Positions 47,406-55,156 of a stretch of 64,000 bases of DNA are shown here, one piece after another. The stretch is from contig JACAEX010000067.1 in NCBI GenBank assembly GCA_013388635.1, forward strand, positions 54,066 to 118,065, read 5' to 3'. A model generated the notes under the pieces. It was given only the letters and a program-made list of their open reading frames with translations, did not search any database and had not been told where the DNA came from. A program made the position numbers and the translations under genes. The first letter of the stretch is position 1. Every line of letters starts with the position of its first letter. This DNA comes from Syntrophaceae bacterium (lineage in GTDB: Bacteria; Desulfobacterota; BSN033; UBA1163).

Positions 47406-48062
47406 ATGCCAGCGAAGAAGCGACGTGCTGATTCATCGTTGTTTCCGAATGTTCCAATCCAGCCCATGGATTTTTTCGAGAGGATGTATTATGGCCAGGG
47501 TTACCAAAGGATTGCAGGGGTCGATGAGGTGGGAAGGGGACCCTTGGCCGGACCGGTCGTCGCAGCCGCTGTCATCCTACCCCGAGAAGGGATTGGAGAA
47601 GAAGTCTTCGATTCAAAAATGATCCCAATTCGGAAGAGGGAGGAGCTCTACGAAATCATCCTCTCGAAGGCAGTGGGAGTGGGCATTGGAGCCATTGGAC
47701 AGGAAGAGATCGACCGGCTCAACATCCTTCAGGCCACTCTAAAAGCCATGGCCCTCGCGGTCCAAAACCTCCCCGTCCTTCCAGATCTTCTTCTGATTGA
47801 CGGTCCTCAGGTGTTAAGACTCCCCATTGCTCAGAAGCCGATTCGGAAAGGTGACCAGCTCAGCAACTCGATTGCCGCAGCCTCCATTGTGGCCAAGGTC
47901 ACTCGAGACCGGATGATGATGGAATACCATCAGAGCTTCCCTCATTATAATTTTGCCAAACATAAGGGATACGGGACGAAAGAACATCGAAGAGCGATCG
48001 AAAGGTTCGGGATTTGCAAACTCCACCGAAAGACCTTTAGGGGGGTGAAAGAATACTTATGA
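47406..48062 (+). CDS. rnhB: Ribonuclease HII
   Basis: About 218 residues. The active site set is visible: AGVDEVGRGPLAGPVVAAAV (D, E), LIDGPQVL (D), and SIAAASIVAKVTRDRMM (D). Ends HRKTFRGVKEYL. RNase HII nicks RNA in DNA, including single ribonucleotides. No clear ribosome site exists because a repeat lies upstream; MPAKKRRA at 47406 is chosen, MDFFERMYYG at 47466 is possible. Confidence 0.93.
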   Translation: MPAKKRRADSSLFPNVPIQPMDFFERMYYGQGYQRIAGVDEVGRGPLAGPVVAAAVILPREGIGEEVFDSKMIPIRKREELYEIILSKAVGVGIGAIGQEEIDRLNILQATLKAMALAVQNLPVLPDLLLIDGPQVLRLPIAQKPIRKGDQLSNSIAAASIVAKVTRDRMMMEYHQSFPHYNFAKHKGYGTKEHRRAIERFGICKLHRKTFRGVKEYL

Positions 48063-48099
48063 AGGGGAGATAGGGAGAGGGGGAGAGAGATTCCAAATC

Positions 48100-48235
48100 C
48101 GAAGTATGAAATTAGAAACAAGGATATTGAAGCTCAAATTTCAAAACCCAAATTTCAAAGAATGCCAAATGACCCAATGACCAAAAGATTTTTCTTATCA
48201 AACTTTATCATTTGAACTTTGACATTGCTTTGCTG
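48100..48235. repeat. Degenerate AT-rich repeat, family A-like
   Basis: TTTCAAAACCCAAATTTCAAAGAATGCCAAATGACCCAATGACCAAAAG ... CTTATCAAACTTTATCATTTGAACTTTGACATTG. Shares ATGACCCAATGACCAAA words with family A but is less symmetric. Lies between rnhB and yraN. Confidence 0.5.
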
Positions 48236-48267
48236 CATCCATTTCGGATTTGAATCCTGTGTGGATC

Positions 48268-48633
48268 ATGGAGAAAAAAGAGCTGGGTAAGAAGGGCGAG
48301 GAGTTGGCCCTTCGGTTTTTGAGGAAGAAAGGGTATCACATTATCGAGAGAAATTATGTCTGCAAAATGGGCGAGATGGATATCATTGCGAAAGAGAAGG
48401 ATACCCTGACTTTTATCGAGGTCAAGACCCGTACGTCGACGGCCTTTGGCCCTCCCCAGCTTTCAGTCAATGCGGCCAAGCAGATGCAGCTCTCCAAGGT
48501 TGCCTTAAATTTCTTGAAGGAGAAGGGACTCGGAGAGGCAAAGGCCCGATTCGATGTCGTGGCCATCCTCCTCGGTCCAAAGGGAGCAGAGATCGACCTG
48601 ATCAAAGACGCCTTTGAATTGAAATACATTTAA
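48268..48633 (+). CDS. YraN/UPF0102-family nuclease-like protein
   Basis: A 121-residue protein: KGEELALRFLRKKGYHIIERNYVCKMGEMDIIAKEKDTLTFIEVKTRTS carries the restriction-endonuclease-like pattern E...D...E-V-K (about residues 41-60). YraN is of unsettled function; it follows rnhB in many bacteria. Start ATG 48268 is preferred over a TTG 18 bases upstream. The 48634-48760 gap that follows holds a family B-like fragment. Confidence 0.88.
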   Translation: MEKKELGKKGEELALRFLRKKGYHIIERNYVCKMGEMDIIAKEKDTLTFIEVKTRTSTAFGPPQLSVNAAKQMQLSKVALNFLKEKGLGEAKARFDVVAILLGPKGAEIDLIKDAFELKYI

Positions 48634-48760
48634 AAACTGGCACGGAGGACGGAGCCGAGCACGTAGTATATAAAACCCCCTCTTGTTCTTAATTCGAAGT
48701 ATTTCACGTCGCTGAACTTTATTCTTCAATCCGAAATCCGAATTCAAAGTTTAGAAGGCC

Positions 48761-48922
48761 TTAACCTAAGGCCCAGATCAACCCCATCACTGCCCCTAAG
48801 GGAATGGAGACATAGGGGTTGCAGGTGAGGGTTCAGGAGCTTCCGATGGACCGGGTGAGGTAGCTCAAACCGAATCCTGCAAAGCCACCTAAGATCACAC
48901 CGAGCAAAATTCTCAGAATCAT
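48761..48922 (-). CDS. Probable 53-residue selenoprotein, DUF6132-like, with in-frame TGA
   Basis: A small gene read leftward from ATG 48922, with GGGAGGT just upstream. Twenty-nine codons (one hydrophobic glycine-rich segment, GVILGGFAGFG) lead to TGA at 48835-48833, after which the frame continues for 23 residues (TLTCNPYVSIPLGAVMGLIWALG) to TAA. Around the TGA the sequence SS-X-TLTCNPY aligns with GSCPITSNPY of the DUF6132 family, so TGA stands exactly where relatives have Cys. A second hydrophobic segment follows. Read-through as selenocysteine is supported by a SECIS-like hairpin just downstream. Without read-through the product would be a meaningless 29-residue fragment. No selenocysteine machinery is in this window. 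Function unknown; family match from memory. Confidence 0.72.
48793..48818 (-). promoter_or_regulatory. Candidate bacterial SECIS element
   Basis: On the minus strand CCCCTA (48818-48813) pairs with TAGGGG (48798-48793), six pairs, around the 14-base loop TGTCTCCATTCCCT. The loop starts 20 bases after TGA and its second base is G. This agrees with the bacterial SECIS rules (stem of at least four pairs, loop 3-14 bases, G among the first two, distance 16-37 bases). Confidence 0.65.
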
Positions 48923-49143
48923 GGCACCTCCCTTTTAAATAAGTTTACCATCCCATCGGTTGCAAAGCAAGGAGCCCGGAACGATAATGAGGAGATGAGA
49001 AGATCAGGAGATTGGGAAGAATATAACGTCTGCTGGCTGAAGTCTGCCTCCCGGTAGGCAAGGTAGGCAGGTCTGAAGTCCAGTGTCTGCATTGCAGAGG
49101 ATTTGGCTTGATCAAGAGGCTTGGTTGATATAAGTTTAAAAAT

Positions 49144-49995
49144 ATGCCTTCACTGATTATCCTCCTTTTCGTCGGGATCATGGCGATTTCTACTGCCTCG
49201 ATATTGATCAAGCTCTGCGATGCGCCGGCCTTGATCATCGCCACCTATAGAATGGCCATCTCCTCCCTCATCCTTTTGCCCTGGGCAAGCTACCGGAAGA
49301 TTTGGAAAGGATGGGAGAGGAGAGATATCGCATGGCTGACCCTTTCTGGTCTCCTTCTGGGCCTCCATTTCACCTTATGGATTGCCTCACTGAAATACAC
49401 ATCGGTGGCCAGTTCAGTGGTCCTGGTCACGACCAATCCCATCTTTGTTGGAATCGGGGGGTGGTTTTTTTTAAAGGAGCGGATTGGATTGAATCTGATT
49501 TTGGGAATTGTTTTCTCGCTTCTGGGTAGCGGCTTGATCGGCTATGGAGATGTTGCCTTATCGAGAGAGGCATTGATGGGAGATGGATTGGCCCTCTCAG
49601 GGGCCCTCGCTGCATCCGGATATTTCCTGGTCGGGAGGAAGATGAGGAGGAATCAGGATCTCCTCTCCTATATCTTTCCGGTTTACGCTACAGCTGGATT
49701 GGTATTGATTTTCCTTTCCCTCCTCTTTCAAAAACCCTTCTTTGGATATTCCTCTTCGACCTACCTTCTCTTCTTTCTCCTTGCCATCGTCCCTCAATTG
49801 ATTGGCCACACTACTCTGAACTGGGCCCTCAAATACCTTCCCGCATCCATGGTGGCGATCACCATCTTGGGTGAACCGGTAGGGTCCACGATCCTCGCCT
49901 ACTTCATCTTAGGCGAAGGGCTGACCTTCTGGAAAATCATCGGAGGGATATTGATCTTCACTGGAATTCTGATCGCCCTGAAAAGGGAGGTTTAG
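49144..49995 (+). CDS. EamA/DMT-family exporter
   Basis: A 283-residue protein with ten helices in two EamA halves (about 1-135 and 150-283). LAISTASILIKLCDAPALIIATYRMAISSLILLPW and SLKYTSVASSVVLVTTNPIFVGIGGWFFLKERI mark the first half, APQLIGHTTLNWALKYLPASMVAITILGEPVGSTILAYFILGEG the second. Such proteins export amino acids or metabolites. It starts 221 bases after the selenoprotein candidate's start on the other strand and abuts the next gene. Confidence 0.9.
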   Translation: MPSLIILLFVGIMAISTASILIKLCDAPALIIATYRMAISSLILLPWASYRKIWKGWERRDIAWLTLSGLLLGLHFTLWIASLKYTSVASSVVLVTTNPIFVGIGGWFFLKERIGLNLILGIVFSLLGSGLIGYGDVALSREALMGDGLALSGALAASGYFLVGRKMRRNQDLLSYIFPVYATAGLVLIFLSLLFQKPFFGYSSSTYLLFFLLAIVPQLIGHTTLNWALKYLPASMVAITILGEPVGSTILAYFILGEGLTFWKIIGGILIFTGILIALKREV

Positions 49996-50475
49996 ATGAG
50001 ATTTATCGTTCATGAACACCATTCGACTCATCTCCATTACGATTTTCGATTGGAGATCGCCGGGGTCCTTAAATCATGGGCCATCCCAAAAGGGCCTTCC
50101 ATGAACCCATCCGAAAAGAGACTTGCGGTCATGGTGGAGGATCACCCCCTCGAATATGGGGAGTTTGAGGGCATCATTCCTCAGGGCCATTACGGAGCTG
50201 GTGCGGTCCTGATCTGGGATTCCGGTGAGTTTCAACCGGAAGGAGATCCCGAGGTGTCCCTTTCAAAAGGGAAACTCATTTTCACGTTGAACGGAAAGAA
50301 ACTGAAGGGAAGCTTCTCCCTCATCCTGTTGAGAGGAAGGGGTTCGGGAAAGGAGTGGCTTCTCATCAAAGGAAAGGATTCATTTGCGAAAGAGGATTGG
50401 AAGATAGAGGAGGAGCTCACGCCTTCAAGGAAAAGGAAACTCGAAGAGAGGATCCCACCCTGTGAGACCAGCTAA
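49996..50475 (+). CDS. Stand-alone DNA-ligase-D 3'-phosphoesterase domain protein
   Basis: A 159-residue single-domain protein with the LigD phosphoesterase signature HEHHSTHLHYDFRLEIAGVLKSWAIPKGPS (catalytic His, His, Asp, Arg and Lys) and VEDHPLEYGEFEGIIPQGHYGAGAVLIWDSG. It removes 3' phosphates or ribonucleotides from DNA ends. The polymerase and ligase parts of LigD are absent. It begins directly after the EamA stop, so it is likely co-translated; the next gene (opposite strand) is a repair-type radical SAM. Confidence 0.9.
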   Translation: MRFIVHEHHSTHLHYDFRLEIAGVLKSWAIPKGPSMNPSEKRLAVMVEDHPLEYGEFEGIIPQGHYGAGAVLIWDSGEFQPEGDPEVSLSKGKLIFTLNGKKLKGSFSLILLRGRGSGKEWLLIKGKDSFAKEDWKIEEELTPSRKRKLEERIPPCETS

Positions 50476-50499
50476 GCTCCCCGTAGGGGAGGATCTCTA

Positions 50500-50541
50500 A
50501 ATTCGAAGCAAGAAATCCGAAATTCGAATTTCGAATCTTTT
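50500..50541. repeat. Family B repeat between phosphoesterase and SPL-like genes
   Basis: AATTCGAAGCAAGAAATCCGAAATTCGAATTTCGAATC: words CGAAATCCGAAATTCGAA shared with 25398, 43905 and 57158 copies. It lies between two convergent genes. Confidence 0.55.
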
Positions 50542-50545
50542 CATG

Positions 50546-51505
50546 TCAACATTGAAATAATGGCAATTGTGCGGCGGTTCTCTCAATTAACCGGGTCTTC
50601 ACTCTTCCCGAACTGCAAAGGTCTCCTTTGAGATCCGGGTTCTTACACTGGCAGATCGATGCCGCAATCCCGAACTCTTCCGCAATCTTCCTGATCCTCT
50701 GATAACCTTTCTCCCTGACAGCTTTTGGCAGGAGTTTCGTCTTCGTCGAAGAACCGACCGTCTTCCACTCCTGAGACCTGAAACAGGATTCGATGAGGCT
50801 TCGATGAAGAGGAGAAAGTTCTTTTATCAATTGTCTCTCAATCGCAGGACGGAGGTGGAGGTAGCTGAGGGTCGCCTTTTTAACTTCAAGCTCCTTCAAT
50901 CGACCAAAGAGCCTCTTCAATTCCGATTCTGTATCCGTCACGAAGGGAATGATCGGATCGATCCTGACCTCAGGAAGAATACCGATCCCTCTCAGTTTCT
51001 GGATATTCTGCAACCTCTCTTCCGGGGACGGGGTATAGGGTTCGTATCCTTTCCAGTACCTCTCGGAAAGAGAGACCAGTCCAACCTGTGTCAGGATCTT
51101 CTCCGGGGCCTCTCTGAACAGTTCGAGGCACGGCTGAGGAATCAGCCCTTTGGTTAGAAAAGAGATTCCGATCCCGTGGTCTAAAAGAATTCGTATCACC
51201 TCATAAGTGACAGAGAGAATATCGGGATGGGATTGGAAACAGTCTGAGGAGGTGTTCAGAATGACCCATTGAGGAACGACCTTTTTTCTCGACAGCTCGT
51301 CTTTTATGAGACGGGGAAGGTTGATATAGAGCTGAACCACTCCTCTTTGAGGGGCCTGGCTATATCCTCTGGCGTAACAATAAGCGCATTGGAAGAGACA
51401 CCCATTGGTGATATTGATGGTCGGAATTCCTTCGAGACAACCGAAATGGGCTGGGGTGAGGACCCTTGCCCTTCTCGGTATTTGAAGAATTTGGTAGCTC
51501 TTCAT
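50546..51505 (-). CDS. SPL-like radical SAM protein (DNA photoproduct repair type)
   Basis: A 319-residue radical SAM enzyme. The cluster motif is CLFQCAYCYAR (about residues 37-47), with THE-type ITNGC start, WVILNTSSDCFQSHP and GISFLTKGLIP. C-terminal Cys-rich stretch CQC-N(8)-C and the terminal FQC may hold an extra cluster. It resembles the Rv2578c/SplB-like family whose known member repairs spore photoproduct; here no spores are expected, so the substrate is unknown. Adjacent, convergent to a LigD-type end-processing gene. Confidence 0.82.
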   Translation of the reverse strand: MKSYQILQIPRRARVLTPAHFGCLEGIPTINITNGCLFQCAYCYARGYSQAPQRGVVQLYINLPRLIKDELSRKKVVPQWVILNTSSDCFQSHPDILSVTYEVIRILLDHGIGISFLTKGLIPQPCLELFREAPEKILTQVGLVSLSERYWKGYEPYTPSPEERLQNIQKLRGIGILPEVRIDPIIPFVTDTESELKRLFGRLKELEVKKATLSYLHLRPAIERQLIKELSPLHRSLIESCFRSQEWKTVGSSTKTKLLPKAVREKGYQRIRKIAEEFGIAASICQCKNPDLKGDLCSSGRVKTRLIERTAAQLPLFQC

Positions 51506-51673
51506 GGAACCAATTTACCCCGTTTTGCCAAAAACATCAACGTCGAAAGTCGTAACCCACTTTCCTGAGTCAGCTCATTACAAGTTCGAACAAAGGCCGA
51601 GGGATTACCGGAGGTTAGGTTGCTTTTCTTATAAGGAATCATTATATTTTATTGGAATGGGCAGGGAGAAGAG

Positions 51674-53086
51674 ATGGCGTATCAAGAGGCCAAAAAGATC
51701 CTGGTCGTCGATGATGAGAAGGAGACGGTGGAGATGATCCGCGCCCTTCTTGAACTGGAGGGGTACAGGGTTTTTTCTGCCCTCTCGGGGGCCGAGGCAA
51801 TGAGATTCCTGGAGGTGGAGCTTCGGACTTCTCCCAGGGGCGAAACGCCGGTCGATCTGATCCTTCTTGACGTGATGCTGGGCGATGAGGACGGGAGAGA
51901 TCTCTGTCGAAAGATCAAGGAGGATGAGAAGATGAAGTTTATCCCTGTGATCATCCTCACGGTCCGATCAAGCCTTCAAGATAAGATCGACACCCTGAAT
52001 CTTGGAGCGGACGATTATCTTACCAAACCCTTTATCAATGAGGAGTTACTGGCTAAGGTCAGGGTGATGCTACGGATCAAGGATCTCCATGATCAGCTGA
52101 AGAGGGAGAGGGATAAGAACATCCTGCTCAGCCGGGCGCTCGAGGAACGTTACAGTTTTGGACATATCCTTGGAAAGAACAGCCGGATGCAAGCGATCTA
52201 CGAGTTGATTTCGGACATCGCGGATACCGATTCCACTGTTCTCATTCAGGGCGAAAGCGGTACAGGAAAGGAACTGATTGCGAGGGCAATCCATTTTAAT
52301 AGCCATCGAAAGGATAAGCCTTTTATCGTGGCGAACTGTTCGGCTTACTCTCAGAACCTCTTGGAGAGCGAGCTCTTTGGTCACGAGAAGGGCTCTTTCA
52401 CAGGGGCCATCCGCCGGAAGATCGGCCGGTTTGAACTCAGCCATGGAGGGACGATCTTCCTCGACGAGATCGGAGAGGTTTCGCCGCCCACGCAGATCCT
52501 CCTGCTGCGGGTCCTTCAGGATCACCGGTTTGAGAGGGTGGGCGGAGAGGAGACCCTGGAGGTCGATGTGAGGGTGATCGCAGCCACGAACAAGAATCTG
52601 ATGGAGGAGATCAGAAAGGGGACATTTCGAGAGGATCTCTATTATCGCCTCAATGTCATCCCTATCTTCGTACCACCCTTGCGTGAGAGAAAGGATGACA
52701 TTCCCCTTCTGGCATCCCATTTTCTACAGAAATTCAGTCAGGAGAAGAGGAAAGAGGTGTCGGGTATCTCTCCGGAGGTGATGGAGATTCTGCTTGGCCA
52801 TTCATGGCCTGGAAATGTCCGTGAATTGGAGAACGTGATCGAGCATGCGATCATCGTCTCAAAACAGGAGAAGATCTTACCCAGAGACCTTCCCCAGTAC
52901 CTTGTCCAGCAGCCATCCCGGGCACCTGAGCTTGCCTCCCTTGAGGATCATGAGAAGAACCTGATCATGAAGACCCTTGAGGAGACAAACTGGAATAAAC
53001 ATCGGGCAGCCAAGAGATTAAAAATCAACCGTTCGACGCTTTACGGAAAGATGAAGCGTTATGGATTGAGCAGGGTGTTGAATTGA
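51674..53086 (+). CDS. Sigma-54 dependent response regulator (NtrC/AtoC family)
   Basis: A 470-residue activator. Receiver residues 1-125 (ILVVDDEKE, phospho-Asp in LILLDVMLGDEDG, TKPF Lys). AAA+ domain about 145-385: Walker A GESGTGKE, sigma-54 contact loop GSFTGA (canonical GAFTGA with A to S), Walker B GTIFLDEIGEV, arginine fingers FREDLYYRLNVIPI. C-terminal Fis-type HTH about 430-470 (NKHRAAKRLKINRSTLYGKMKRYG). No histidine kinase is nearby. It stands 188 bases before a strong sigma-54 promoter, probably its own target. Confidence 0.94.
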   Translation: MAYQEAKKILVVDDEKETVEMIRALLELEGYRVFSALSGAEAMRFLEVELRTSPRGETPVDLILLDVMLGDEDGRDLCRKIKEDEKMKFIPVIILTVRSSLQDKIDTLNLGADDYLTKPFINEELLAKVRVMLRIKDLHDQLKRERDKNILLSRALEERYSFGHILGKNSRMQAIYELISDIADTDSTVLIQGESGTGKELIARAIHFNSHRKDKPFIVANCSAYSQNLLESELFGHEKGSFTGAIRRKIGRFELSHGGTIFLDEIGEVSPPTQILLLRVLQDHRFERVGGEETLEVDVRVIAATNKNLMEEIRKGTFREDLYYRLNVIPIFVPPLRERKDDIPLLASHFLQKFSQEKRKEVSGISPEVMEILLGHSWPGNVRELENVIEHAIIVSKQEKILPRDLPQYLVQQPSRAPELASLEDHEKNLIMKTLEETNWNKHRAAKRLKINRSTLYGKMKRYGLSRVLN

Positions 53087-53093
53087 TACATAG

Positions 53094-53111
53094 ATGTCTA
53101 AAAATGGACAT
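53094..53111. promoter_or_regulatory. Dyad ATGTC-N8-GACAT, candidate activator site
   Basis: An 18-base perfect dyad just after the regulator stop, about 165 bases before the sigma-54 -24 element. Its place and form fit an upstream activator site for the NtrC-type protein. Only one copy was seen. Confidence 0.45.
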
Positions 53112-53274
53112 TTTTGTAACTATTTAAAATTGCTATGGTTTATTTTATGATAAAGTGATTTCGGAGAAGATGTTGTCAAAGGGTGAACACCTCTTAGCCA
53201 AAATCATATCCTCTGCCCTCATCATTACTTCTTGAAACCTGTCACCTTTTAAAGAATCGGAAAAGAGTCAGGGT

Positions 53275-53291
53275 TTGGTATGAAAATTGCT
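53275..53291 (+). promoter_or_regulatory. Sigma-54 (RpoN) promoter
   Basis: TTGG-TATGAAAATT-GCT: GG and GC spaced ten bases apart (53277-53278 and 53289-53290), with TTGC complete, as in the consensus TGGCACG-N4-TTGCW. Transcription would begin near 53302 and read the tiny zinc-ribbon gene whose ribosome site is at 53317. Confidence 0.8.
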
Positions 53292-53327
53292 TGTAATACT
53301 AAGTAAATTGAGCTTCGGAGGTTCGCT

Positions 53328-53471
53328 ATGAAGTGCCATCGTTGCGGTGGAACCATGGTTTTTGAAAAATTCTATGGCGTCTGTGATGAATTCTTCGGGT
53401 GGCGGTGCATCTTTTGCGGAGAGATCGTTGATCAGGTGATCTTGGAGAACCGGCTGGAACACCATCGGTGA
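53328..53471 (+). CDS. 47-residue zinc-ribbon protein under sigma-54 control
   Basis: A small gene with a clean GGAGG six bases before ATG. It encodes two CxxC knuckles, CHRC at 4-7 and CIFC at 27-30, spaced 20 residues, with aromatic residues between (FYG...FFGWR). This is a rubredoxin-like or zinc-ribbon fold, perhaps a small regulator or partner protein. It is followed by a charged C-terminus (LENRLEHHR). Function is unknown; I only recognise the fold. It lies between the sigma-54 promoter and the pseudo-receiver gene. Confidence 0.8.
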   Translation: MKCHRCGGTMVFEKFYGVCDEFFGWRCIFCGEIVDQVILENRLEHHR

Positions 53472-53523
53472 AATCCCTTTCCAGAGATCGGTCTATCTTT
53501 ATTATCTTGGAAGGGGAGAGGGG

Positions 53524-53889
53524 ATGAAGGGGAGGATCTGCATCATCGATCACGATCTGGCAAGCAGGGGCTACCTGAGGGAATGTCTGGAAAAGGAAGG
53601 CCATGATGTCGTCACATGGGATAATGGCCTAAAAGCGATGCCATATCTTTTTGAGGGGAATTTCGACGTCTTCATCCTCAACGTCGAAACCCCTGGGGTT
53701 CGGGAAAAAGATCTTATCTTCGAAATCGGAAAAACCCGCCAACCAAGAATCCTCCTCACTGTCACCGAGAGAGGAGATGCCTTCCTCAAGGAGGCCATCC
53801 ACCTGGGGGTTTACGGATTCATCCATAAGCCCTTCAGGGCAGAAGAGATCTGCACCCTCGTCAGCCATTTGACCCGGCGGACAAAGTAG
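53524..53889 (+). CDS. Pseudo-receiver domain protein (phospho-Asp replaced by Asn)
   Basis: A 121-residue single receiver domain. The acidic pocket (IIDHD), the LT at strand 4 (ILLTVT) and the Lys of HKPF are kept, but the phosphorylation position reads FDVFILN instead of FDLVLLD, so an Asn replaces the Asp. It cannot be phosphorylated in the usual way and may be constitutively on, or act as a protein-protein module. It follows the zinc-ribbon gene by 52 bases, with AAGGGGAG before ATG, so both are likely made from the sigma-54 promoter. Confidence 0.82.
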   Translation: MKGRICIIDHDLASRGYLRECLEKEGHDVVTWDNGLKAMPYLFEGNFDVFILNVETPGVREKDLIFEIGKTRQPRILLTVTERGDAFLKEAIHLGVYGFIHKPFRAEEICTLVSHLTRRTK

Positions 53890-53918
53890 GTGAAAATGAG
53901 TACAGGAGCTGCCTTAGT

Positions 53919-54833
53919 ATGGAGGAGTTATGGGATGCTGTTCCGGAATTTCCACAAGTTAAAGACCTATCTCTTGATGAGAAACCCCTCTTCGATACCC
54001 TGTTCAATCTCTTCCCTCCTGTCATTTCAGAGTACACCTTCACCAACCTCTTCATCTGGCGGCATGCCTATCAATTGAGAACGAGCCGGTTCAAGAAGTT
54101 TCTCCTTCTTCTCTCTGATCGAGGAGAGAACTCTTTTTTCTTTCCTCCTATTGGAGAGGGAGATGTGTTAGAATGTTTTCACATGTTGCTCCAATATCTT
54201 GAAGAAAGAGGGATTCCTCCTAAGGTCGGGAGGGTTCCTGAATCCTTGATAGCCGGGATGGATTGGAAAGGAGCGGGTCTTGTGATCGAATTCGATCAAG
54301 CCCAGAGCGACTACGTTTACCTGACCGAGGACCTGATCAAACTGGAGGGCAGGAAGTATCATCGCAAGAGAAACCATATCAAACAGTTTAGAGAAAGCTT
54401 TCCCTTTCAATATATCCCGCTCATCCCTGAATGGATTTCCGAGTGTCTTCGATTGCAGACCGAATGGTGTGACCTTCGCCATTGTGAGGCTGTCCCTGGT
54501 TTGCTCAACGAGTCCTTGGCCATCAAAGAGGCATTTAGCCATTTCGAAGATTTGGGATTAAAAGGGGGTGCTATCCTGATCAATGGGAGGGTGGAAGCGT
54601 TTACCTTAGGTGAGCCTCTCAACCCGGAGACCGTGGTGATTCACATTGAAAAGGCGAACCCTGCTTTTGATGGCATCTATCCTACGATCAATCAGGCGTT
54701 CTTGCAGAACGAATGGTCAGGCTACCCCTATGTCAATCGGGAACAGGATCTGGGCGAAGAGGGATTGAGGAAGGCAAAAGAGTCTTACTTTCCCCACCAT
54801 ATGGTGAAAAAATATATCATCACCAAGGGATGA
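53919..54833 (+). CDS. DUF2156 protein (LPG-synthase C-terminal type GNAT)
   Basis: A 304-residue soluble protein recognised by SEYTFTNLFIWRHAYQLR, EGRKYHRKRNHIKQFRESF, LKGGAILINGRVEAFTLGEPLNPETVVIHIEKAN and PYVNREQDLGEEGLRKAKESYFPHHMVKKY, features of the DUF2156 family, which resembles the catalytic domain of phosphatidylglycerol lysyltransferase. No membrane part is present, so it may transfer aminoacyl groups to a soluble or peptide acceptor; not known. It starts 29 bases after the pseudo-receiver gene. Confidence 0.82.
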   Translation: MEELWDAVPEFPQVKDLSLDEKPLFDTLFNLFPPVISEYTFTNLFIWRHAYQLRTSRFKKFLLLLSDRGENSFFFPPIGEGDVLECFHMLLQYLEERGIPPKVGRVPESLIAGMDWKGAGLVIEFDQAQSDYVYLTEDLIKLEGRKYHRKRNHIKQFRESFPFQYIPLIPEWISECLRLQTEWCDLRHCEAVPGLLNESLAIKEAFSHFEDLGLKGGAILINGRVEAFTLGEPLNPETVVIHIEKANPAFDGIYPTINQAFLQNEWSGYPYVNREQDLGEEGLRKAKESYFPHHMVKKYIITKG

Positions 54834-54901
54834 CCGGAGGCGAAATGGCCGGTCCTTCGGCAGTGGAAATTCACATTTCTGGCAATTAGGGAGCCAAGCC
54901 T

Positions 54902-55156
54902 ATGATGCGATGGGAATATCAAATTACCGTTCACAAACTCCCCAATCAGCCTCCTGAAGGAAAAGAGGACGTCATTGAGTGTGATCAATTAGGTAGGTGT
55001 TTTTTCCATGCCACTCTTGGAGGGGGGCCTGGATGGTTGGAGGAGATCTTTCGAGAGAAGGGTGAAAAGGGTTGGGAACTGGTCCAATTGGGATACCATG
55101 ACCGGGAACTCGTTTGCATATGGAAGAGGAGAAAAGAGACCGAGGGGAGAGCTTGA
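54902..55156 (+). CDS. DUF4177-like small protein
   Basis: An 84-residue protein, MRWEYQITV start and GWELVQLGYHDRELVCIWKR end, the layout of the DUF4177 family. Its stop (TGA) overlaps the TTG start of the next gene (TTGA). No function known. It is a short link gene in a run of small genes; codon use matches neighbours. Confidence 0.65.
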   Translation: MMRWEYQITVHKLPNQPPEGKEDVIECDQLGRCFFHATLGGGPGWLEEIFREKGEKGWELVQLGYHDRELVCIWKRRKETEGRA

